A DNA stretch of 64,000 nucleotides from positions 66,666 to 130,665 of the forward strand of contig NZ_MUIN01000001.1 in the NCBI RefSeq assembly GCF_002080045.1, read 5' to 3'. Of the stretch, positions 58,653 to 64,000 are shown in pieces. Position 1 is the first letter of the stretch; each line of letters opens with the position of its first letter. The notes below the pieces were generated by a model that was not told the origin of the DNA, did no database searches, and saw only the letters and a program-made list of their open reading frames with translations. This DNA is from Pseudomonas sp. Bc-h. GTDB taxonomy: Bacteria; Pseudomonadota; Gammaproteobacteria; Pseudomonadales; Pseudomonadaceae. A program made the position numbers and the translations under genes.

Positions 58653-59443
58653 GGCTGGGTCGCTGGCGGCTGGTCCTGCTCGTCTTCGGCCTTCTCGTCG
58701 TCCTCGTGATCGCCGCGCTTGGTGACCATCGAACTGCACAACACGCCGATTTCGAACAGCAGCCACATCGGCACCGCCAACAGCGTCTGCGAGAAGATGT
58801 CCGGCGGGGTGAGAATCATGCCGACCACGAAGCAGCCAATGACCACGTAGGGGCGGATCTTCTTCAGGTATTTGACGTCGACGATGCCGATCCAGACGAG
58901 CAGCACGACCGCCACGGGGATTTCAAACGCTACGCCAAACGCCAGGAACAGTGTCATGACGAAATCCAGATAACTGGCAATGTCCGTCATCATCGACACC
59001 CCTTCGGGCGTCACGCTGGCGAAGAAGTGGAAAATCAGCGGGAACACCAGGAAGTAGGCAAAGGCCATCCCGGCGTAGAACAGAATGATGCTGGAGATCA
59101 GCAGCGGCACGGCCACGCGTTTCTCGTGCTTGTACAGGCCAGGCGCAATGAAACCCCAGATCTGATACAGGATCACCGGCATTGCCAGAAACAGCGCGAC
59201 CATCATGGTCAGCTTGAACGGCGTCAGGAACGGCGAGGCCACATCGGTGGCGATCATCGTCGCGCCTTCCGGGAGGAATTTGCGCAGTGGGGCCGAAACG
59301 AAGGTGTAGATCTTCTGCGTGAAGTAGAACAGCGCGCCGAAGATCACGAAGATCGCCAGTACACAACGCAGCAGACGCGAGCGCAGCTCAGTGAGGTGCG
59401 AGACCAGCGGCATTTGCTGGTCGTTTTCCGGGATTTCGCTCAT
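58649..59443 (-). CDS. tatC: Twin-arginine translocase subunit TatC
   Basis: 264 residues with six membrane helices. The signature [19 protein letters not shown] is at the N-terminus, with [12 protein letters not shown] and the conserved Glu of KHEKR. It is the signal-peptide receptor and core of the Tat translocon. Its charged tail ([16 protein letters not shown]) is cytoplasmic. Its ATG overlaps the tatB stop by 4 bases. Confidence 0.96.
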   Translation of the reverse strand: MSEIPENDQQMPLVSHLTELRSRLLRCVLAIFVIFGALFYFTQKIYTFVSAPLRKFLPEGATMIATDVASPFLTPFKLTMMVALFLAMPVILYQIWGFIAPGLYKHEKRVAVPLLISSIILFYAGMAFAYFLVFPLIFHFFASVTPEGVSMMTDIASYLDFVMTLFLAFGVAFEIPVAVVLLVWIGIVDVKYLKKIRPYVVIGCFVVGMILTPPDIFSQTLLAVPMWLLFEIGVLCSSMVTKRGDHEDDEKAEDEQDQPPATQP

Positions 59444-59961
59444 GGGGCTCGTGGTGGCTGTGTCGAATCGTTGGCGGAAGGCGCGCTCTGCACAGCTGTG
59501 GCCGAAGCGGTGACCGGTGCTGGCGCAGGTGTCGAGGCAGGTTGAGCAGGCTCGGCGTGAACCGGTGGCGGGCTGACCGACGCACTTTCAGCGGGAGCGG
59601 CCGGGCCGATGTCCGCGCTGGGCGCAGGCGACGGTGCGGCGCCCATGACCGGCTCGCTGGCGGGCGGGGTCTCGGGCTGCACGATTGGCTGCACGACAGG
59701 CGGAGCCGGCGGCTGCTGAGGCTGCATGATTTTGCGTGCTTCTTCTTCCAGCGAAAGAATGTGCTCGTTATGCAATTGGCGACGGATTTCATCGGCGCCG
59801 ATTTCGCGCTCAACTTCCTGCTTGATCGCGTTGAAGCTGCGTTTCAGACGCCCGACCCAGAGCCCGGCGGTACGCGCGGCTCCCGGCAGGCGCTCGGGGC
59901 CCAGCACCAGCAGGGCGACGAGGCCGACCAGCAGCAGTTCAGAGAAGCTGATACCAAACAT
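59440..59961 (-). CDS. tatB: Twin-arginine translocase subunit TatB
   Basis: 173 residues. A short N-terminal helix ([25 protein letters not shown], with the conserved Glu and the GPERLP hinge), an amphipathic helix ([22 protein letters not shown]), then a long Pro/Ala-rich tail. It pairs with TatC to bind folded substrates. It is 10 bases after tatA. Confidence 0.93.
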   Translation of the reverse strand: MFGISFSELLLVGLVALLVLGPERLPGAARTAGLWVGRLKRSFNAIKQEVEREIGADEIRRQLHNEHILSLEEEARKIMQPQQPPAPPVVQPIVQPETPPASEPVMGAAPSPAPSADIGPAAPAESASVSPPPVHAEPAQPASTPAPAPVTASATAVQSAPSANDSTQPPRAP

Positions 59962-59971
59962 GCGTCACGAC

Positions 59972-60244
59972 CTAGTCTTTGCGGATGGGCTCTTCGACCT
60001 TGTGTGCCTGGCCGTCGATGGTGTGCGACTGATTCAGCGGCTGGGTCGGCGGGGTTGGCTGCGCAGTCGACTGCGGTTGAACCGGTGGCTGCTCGGACGG
60101 CTTCTCGTCGTCATTCATGGCTTTGCGAAAGCCTTTGATCGACTCACCGACATCGGTGCCCAGGTTCTTGAGTTTCTTGGTGCCGAAGACCAGCACGACG
60201 ACCACAAGAATGACGATCCAGTGTTTCCAGTCAAAAATGCCCAT
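59972..60244 (-). CDS. tatA: Twin-arginine translocase subunit TatA
   Basis: 90 residues. A helix ([21 protein letters not shown], with the FGTKKL hinge) is followed by an amphipathic helix ([17 protein letters not shown]) and a polar Gln/Pro tail. It forms the oligomeric pore part of the Tat system. It is first of tatABC-rsmE and lies 43 bases after hisE. Confidence 0.94.
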   Translation of the reverse strand: MGIFDWKHWIVILVVVVLVFGTKKLKNLGTDVGESIKGFRKAMNDDEKPSEQPPVQPQSTAQPTPPTQPLNQSHTIDGQAHKVEEPIRKD

Positions 60245-60287
60245 GTCACGTTCCTCACAAGAAATTCAGAGCCCGCAGGCCAAGTGT

Positions 60288-60620
60288 TTATTCCGCCGAG
60301 CGAGCTGCTTTTTCGGCGTGCCCGGACAGCCCGAAACGGCGGTCCAGTTCATCGAGTACGGCTTGTGGATGCTGACCCAGCGCTGCAAGCATGACCAGGC
60401 TATGGAACCACAAATCGGCGGTTTCGTAGATCACATCGCTGCAGTCGCCGCTGATGGCGGCATCTTTGGCGGCAATGATGGTTTCGACCGACTCTTCGCC
60501 GACCTTCTCCAGAATCTTGTTCAATCCCTTGTGATAGAGACTGGCGACGTAGGAGGAGTCGGCAGCCGCGCCCTTGCGCTCTTCGAGCACCTGCGCAAGG
60601 CGAGACAAGGTATCAGTCAT
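60288..60620 (-). CDS. hisE: Phosphoribosyl-ATP pyrophosphatase
   Basis: 110 residues: [33 protein letters not shown] and [18 protein letters not shown], the all-helical HisE/MazG-like fold with the Glu/Asp metal cluster. It hydrolyses PR-ATP to PR-AMP in histidine biosynthesis. In contrast to enterobacteria, hisE and hisI are separate genes here, two bases apart. The window thus holds both a histidine synthesis step and the complete degradation route. Confidence 0.95.
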   Translation of the reverse strand: MTDTLSRLAQVLEERKGAAADSSYVASLYHKGLNKILEKVGEESVETIIAAKDAAISGDCSDVIYETADLWFHSLVMLAALGQHPQAVLDELDRRFGLSGHAEKAARSAE

Positions 60621-60622
60621 GT

Positions 60623-61015
60623 TCAGTGTCCTGCTTGATAAATGGCTTCGGGATCCTTTAGCACCGGATCCACGGTCTTCCAGCCGGCGTCGTCGTAGAC
60701 GCGGTAGAAGCAGCTTTCGCGGCCCGTGTGACAGGCGATACCGCCGATCTGCTCGACCATGAGAATGATCACGTCGGCATCGCAGTCCAGACGCAGCTCA
60801 TGCAGTTTCTGCACGTGGCCCGATTCTTCACCTTTGCGCCACAACTTGCCACGGGAACGCGACCAGTAGATGGCGCGATTCTCGGCAGCGGTCAGGCTCA
60901 GTGCTTCACGGTTCATCCAGGCCATCATCAGGACGCGCCCGGTCTTGTGATCCTGTGCGATTGCCGGGACCAAACCGTCGTTGTCCCATTTAATCTCGTC
61001 CAGCCAGTCTTTCAT
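60623..61015 (-). CDS. hisI: Phosphoribosyl-AMP cyclohydrolase
   Basis: 130 residues: [40 protein letters not shown] (metal Asp and Cys) and [14 protein letters not shown] (zinc Cys). It opens the adenine ring of PR-AMP. It is upstream of hisE, two bases apart. Confidence 0.96.
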   Translation of the reverse strand: MKDWLDEIKWDNDGLVPAIAQDHKTGRVLMMAWMNREALSLTAAENRAIYWSRSRGKLWRKGEESGHVQKLHELRLDCDADVIILMVEQIGGIACHTGRESCFYRVYDDAGWKTVDPVLKDPEAIYQAGH

Positions 61016-61071
61016 CGTCGGCTCCGGCCGCTCTGTGGATGGGTTAGTGTGCCAGTGGTGTTCGTCAATGG

Positions 61072-62691
61072 CTATCGGCGCACAACCAGATAAAGCCCCG
61101 CCACCAGCATCAGGAGTGCGGGCCAGGCGCTCAGCGCCATGAGCTCGTCACCCGATTGAGTGTGCGCGGTGGCGAGAACCACGCCACCGGCAAGCAGCCC
61201 GGCGCCGATCAGGCGCAGTGCCCAATGATCGCCTTTGTTTGCGTAAGGCGGTGGCGGGTCGGAAAGATGCGGCTGCGACAGGCGTTCCAGCAAGTCGCGG
61301 GTCATGTTGGCCAGATGTGGAATCTGCTCGACTTGGGATTGCAGGTTGCCGATCAGTGTCTTGGGGCTGACGCGTTCGCGCATCCAGCGCTCCAGAAATG
61401 GCTGAGCGGTGCTCCACAGGTCCAGCTCCGGGTACAGCTGACGCCCCAGCCCCTCGATGTTCAGCAGGGTTTTCTGCAACAGCACCAGTTGCGGCTGCAC
61501 TTCCATGTTGAAGCGGCGGGCGGTCTGGAACAGGCGCATCAGCACCTGGCCGAAGGAAATGTCTTTCAGGGGCTTTTCGAAGATCGGCTCGCACACGGTT
61601 CGAATGGCGGCCTCGAATTCGTTGAGCTTGGTCTCGGCGGGTACCCAGCCGGAATCGATGTGCAACTGGGCGACCCGGCGATAATCGCGCTTGAAGAAGG
61701 CGAACAGGTTGCGTGCCAGATAGTCCTGGTCTTCGGGGGTCAGGCTGCCGACGATGCCGCAGTCAATGGCGATGTACTGCGGGTCCCACGGCGAAACGGT
61801 GCTGACAAAGATATTTCCTGGGTGCATGTCCGCATGGAAAAAGCTGTCGCGGAAGACCTGGGTGAAGAACAGCTCAACACCGCGCTCGGCGAGTTTTTTC
61901 ATGTCGGTGCGCTGGTCGGCCAGGGTCGCCAGATCGGTGACCTGAACCCCGTAGATGCGCTCCATCACCAGCACTTTCGGCCGGCACCAGTCCCAGTAGA
62001 CTTGCGGCACGTAGAGCATGGTCGAGCCTTCGAAGTTGCGGCGCAGCTGGCTGGAGTTCGCCGCTTCGCGCAACAGGTCGAGTTCGTCGTAGATGGTTTT
62101 TTCGTAGTCGGCGACCACGTCTACGGGGTGCAGCAGGCGCGCGTCGGCAGACAGTCGTTCTGCGATTTTGGCGAGAATGAACAACCATGCGAGATCCGAA
62201 CCGATGATCGGTTTAAGGCCCGGACGTACGACCTTGACCACGACTTCTTCGCCGGTTTTCAGCTGCGCGGCGTGAACCTGCGCGACCGACGCGGACGCCA
62301 GCGGCGCGACGTCGAAGCGGGCGAACACCTGGCTGATCTTCGCGCCCAGTTGGGATTCGATCAGGGCGATGGCTTTTTCGGATTCGAACGGCGGCACGCG
62401 ATCCTGCAGCAGCATCAGCTCATCGGCGATGTCTTCGGGCAGCAGGTCGCGGCGGGTCGAGAGCAATTGGCCGAACTTGATGAAGATCGGCCCCAGGTCC
62501 TGCAATGCCAGACGCAATCGCGCGCCGCGCGTGAGCTCGTTCTTGCGTCGCGGAATCCAGCGCCAAGGCAATACGAAACGCACGGCCAGCAGCCACCAGG
62601 GCAGCGGCAAGGCGAACAGCAGGTCATCGAGGCGGTAACGAATTACGACACGCTGGATGCGAAACAGGCGGCGGACGGCAAGCAGGCTCAT
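61072..62691 (-). CDS. ubiB: UbiB, ABC1-family kinase-like ubiquinone biosynthesis protein
   Basis: 539 residues. The KxGQ-type motif is [20 protein letters not shown], followed by the Ala-rich loop [20 protein letters not shown] and [11 protein letters not shown] with IDCGIVGSL (catalytic loop and metal Asp). Two C-terminal membrane helices ([17 protein letters not shown] and [13 protein letters not shown]). It supports coenzyme Q synthesis at the inner membrane. Its ATG overlaps the ubiJ stop. Confidence 0.95.
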   Translation of the reverse strand: MSLLAVRRLFRIQRVVIRYRLDDLLFALPLPWWLLAVRFVLPWRWIPRRKNELTRGARLRLALQDLGPIFIKFGQLLSTRRDLLPEDIADELMLLQDRVPPFESEKAIALIESQLGAKISQVFARFDVAPLASASVAQVHAAQLKTGEEVVVKVVRPGLKPIIGSDLAWLFILAKIAERLSADARLLHPVDVVADYEKTIYDELDLLREAANSSQLRRNFEGSTMLYVPQVYWDWCRPKVLVMERIYGVQVTDLATLADQRTDMKKLAERGVELFFTQVFRDSFFHADMHPGNIFVSTVSPWDPQYIAIDCGIVGSLTPEDQDYLARNLFAFFKRDYRRVAQLHIDSGWVPAETKLNEFEAAIRTVCEPIFEKPLKDISFGQVLMRLFQTARRFNMEVQPQLVLLQKTLLNIEGLGRQLYPELDLWSTAQPFLERWMRERVSPKTLIGNLQSQVEQIPHLANMTRDLLERLSQPHLSDPPPPYANKGDHWALRLIGAGLLAGGVVLATAHTQSGDELMALSAWPALLMLVAGLYLVVRR

Positions 62692-63311
62692 GCGTTATCG
62701 CTGGATTTGAGGGATTGGGCCAGACGCTCGAAGCGGGCTTCGAGGCGTTCCAGGTCTTGTTTGGTCTGATCCAGTTCGGCGAAGCGGGCTTCAGCCTCGC
62801 GTTTGCCGACCAGCGTGCGGGATTCTTCAGCCAGATACTCAGCCAGGTTGTGGCTCAGGCTGGCGATGCTGCCAGTGGTCCAGCGTGCGCTGTTGCGCAG
62901 GTGGCCGCCAATCAGCGGCGTGGCAACCGGGCCGAGCCAGCGTTGCAGCTCGTATTCCCAGTCCAGATCCAGATCCTGCAACACGCCCACCAGCTCCAGC
63001 AATACAGCGCTTTCGCCATCCAGCTCGACTTCCGGGCTGTGCAGCACCGCGTTCTTGTCTTTGCTCAGGGCCAGACGCATGAGGCTCGCTGCAGGCGCAC
63101 GCAGGGTCACATCGGCACCGCCTTCCCAGTTCGCGGCCAGCATCAAGCCTTCGTCGCTGGGCAGAATGTGCAGATGAAACGCCGGGCTGGTGCACTGCAC
63201 GGCGATCACCTTGCCGCTCAGCCGATCAAGGCGTGGCAGGGCGGTGCTGTCCATTTGCAGCACACGATTGATGCCGTGCTCGGCGCTGGCGAGCAAGCCG
63301 CTGATCAGCAT
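62688..63311 (-). CDS. ubiJ: UbiJ, SCP2-domain ubiquinone biosynthesis accessory protein
   Basis: 207 residues. An SCP2 lipid-binding domain ([36 protein letters not shown]) precedes a C-terminal coiled coil ([21 protein letters not shown]). UbiJ binds polyprenyl intermediates and organises the Ubi metabolon. It overlaps ubiB by 4 bases and ubiE by one, so ubiEJB is one operon. The ATG is set where the family starts ([15 protein letters not shown]). Confidence 0.93.
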   Translation of the reverse strand: MLISGLLASAEHGINRVLQMDSTALPRLDRLSGKVIAVQCTSPAFHLHILPSDEGLMLAANWEGGADVTLRAPAASLMRLALSKDKNAVLHSPEVELDGESAVLLELVGVLQDLDLDWEYELQRWLGPVATPLIGGHLRNSARWTTGSIASLSHNLAEYLAEESRTLVGKREAEARFAELDQTKQDLERLEARFERLAQSLKSSDNA

Positions 63312-64000
63312 CAGGGCTTGATACCACGGTGCAGGGCCACGATGCCCGAGGTCATGTTGTGATAGGTCACGCGGTCGAAACCGGCTTCTACCATCATCGA
63401 CTTCAGGGTTTCCTGATCCGGGTGCATGCGGATCGATTCGGCCAGGTACCGGTAGCTTTCCGAATCGTTGGTGATCAACTTGCCCGCCAGCGGCATGAAG
63501 GCGAACGAATAGGCATCGTAGACCTTGGACATGACCTTGTTGGTCGGCTTGGAGAATTCCAGCACCAGCAGACGGCCGCCCGGCTTGAGCACGCGCAGCA
63601 TGGAGCGGATGGCATCGTCCTTGTGGGTCACATTGCGCAGACCGAAAGCGATGGTCACGCAATCGAAGTAGTTGTCCGGGAAGGGCAGCTTTTCAGCGTC
63701 CGCTTGAACGAACTTGATGTTGCCTGCCACGCCGCGGTCGAGCAGACGGTCGCGGCCGACCTTGAGCATCGAAGCGTTGATGTCAGCCAGTACGACTTCG
63801 CCGGTCGGGCCGACCAGATGGGAGAATTTCTTTGCAAGGTCGCCAGTGCCGCCCGCAATGTCGAGCACGCGGTTGCCGGTGCGCACACCGGAAAGCTCGA
63901 TGGTGAAACGCTTCCAGAGGCGATGCATGCCCCCGGACAGGACGTCGTTCATCAGGTCGTACTTGGCTGCAACGGAGTGGAAAACCTCGGCGACTTTCTC
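63311..64000 (-). CDS. ubiE: UbiE, ubiquinone/menaquinone C-methyltransferase (truncated by window edge)
   Basis: The frame is open to the last base. The visible 229 residues run from [19 protein letters not shown] to ALHRGIKP. Motif I is [20 protein letters not shown], with [13 protein letters not shown], and [20 protein letters not shown] is the UbiE signature. It is the SAM-dependent C-methylation step of ubiquinone synthesis. Only the first few codons are missing off the right edge. It is first of ubiEJB. Confidence 0.95.
   Translation of the reverse strand, partial: EKVAEVFHSVAAKYDLMNDVLSGGMHRLWKRFTIELSGVRTGNRVLDIAGGTGDLAKKFSHLVGPTGEVVLADINASMLKVGRDRLLDRGVAGNIKFVQADAEKLPFPDNYFDCVTIAFGLRNVTHKDDAIRSMLRVLKPGGRLLVLEFSKPTNKVMSKVYDAYSFAFMPLAGKLITNDSESYRYLAESIRMHPDQETLKSMMVEAGFDRVTYHNMTSGIVALHRGIKP

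Overview
The window is chromosomal DNA of a fluorescent Pseudomonas, most like the syringae/fluorescens lineage. Four things point there: the gene order ilvA - HAD - rppH - ptsP - tauE-like - lgt - thyA; the block opgGH - chemoreceptors - rsmE - tatCBA - hisE/hisI - ubiB/ubiJ/ubiE; a complete five-step Pseudomonas-type hut pathway; and many short REP-like palindromes of the kind scattered between genes in these genomes. I see no tRNA, rRNA, CRISPR array, prophage, insertion sequence or integrase. Almost everything is core genome, and both ends cut through a gene (ilvA on the left, ubiE on the right).

Layout. 1-8.8 kb: end of ilvA, two DUF2269 membrane proteins, a HAD phosphatase divergent from rppH-ptsP (mRNA decapping and nitrogen PTS), an NRDE protein, a TauE/SafE permease, lgt and thyA. 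8.8-12.1 kb: stationary-phase and oxidative-stress enzymes, cyclopropane fatty acid synthase and catalase. 12.2-15.0 kb: a divergent cadR/cadA metal-resistance pair with a classic MerR-type operator. 15.2-28.4 kb: a ten-gene hut operon on the minus strand (hutU, an NCS1 permease, hutXWV, hutH1, hutH2, hutT, hutI, hutG), with a sigma54-type promoter and a HutC operator in front of hutU. 28.7-33.2 kb: two ECF sigma/anti-sigma modules and nhaA, lying inside the hut locus. 33.3-36.1 kb: hutCD and the divergent hutF with its own HutC operator. 36.2-39.6 kb: lipocalin and a small lipoprotein, a Phd/ParE-type toxin-antitoxin pair, DUF924 and fbp. 39.7-46.7 kb: a DUF2339/DUF3999 pair and glgP. 47.1-53.6 kb: pip, dtd, opgG and opgH (osmoregulated periplasmic glucans; the hrpM locus of P. 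syringae). 53.6-57.8 kb: two tandem HBM-type chemoreceptors. 57.9-64 kb: rsmE, tatCBA, hisE, hisI, ubiB, ubiJ, ubiE.

How it works together. Histidine or urocanate is imported (HutT, HutXWV, the NCS1 permease) and degraded by HutH2, HutU, HutI, HutF and HutG to glutamate, ammonia and formate. HutC is the urocanate-responsive repressor. The sigma54 promoter implies that carbon/nitrogen activators (CbrB, NtrC) are needed as well. HutH1, the second ammonia-lyase homologue, lacks the Ala-Ser-Gly triad that forms the catalytic MIO group, so it is probably not an ordinary histidase.

I did not find a clearly new multi-gene system. The most interesting items are the MIO-less HutH1, the promoter/operator layout at hutU, the ECF modules interrupting the hut locus, the uncharacterised DUF3455-ECF-RskA and DUF2339-DUF3999 units, and a long Lys/Ala/Asp-rich insert near the C-terminus of OpgG.
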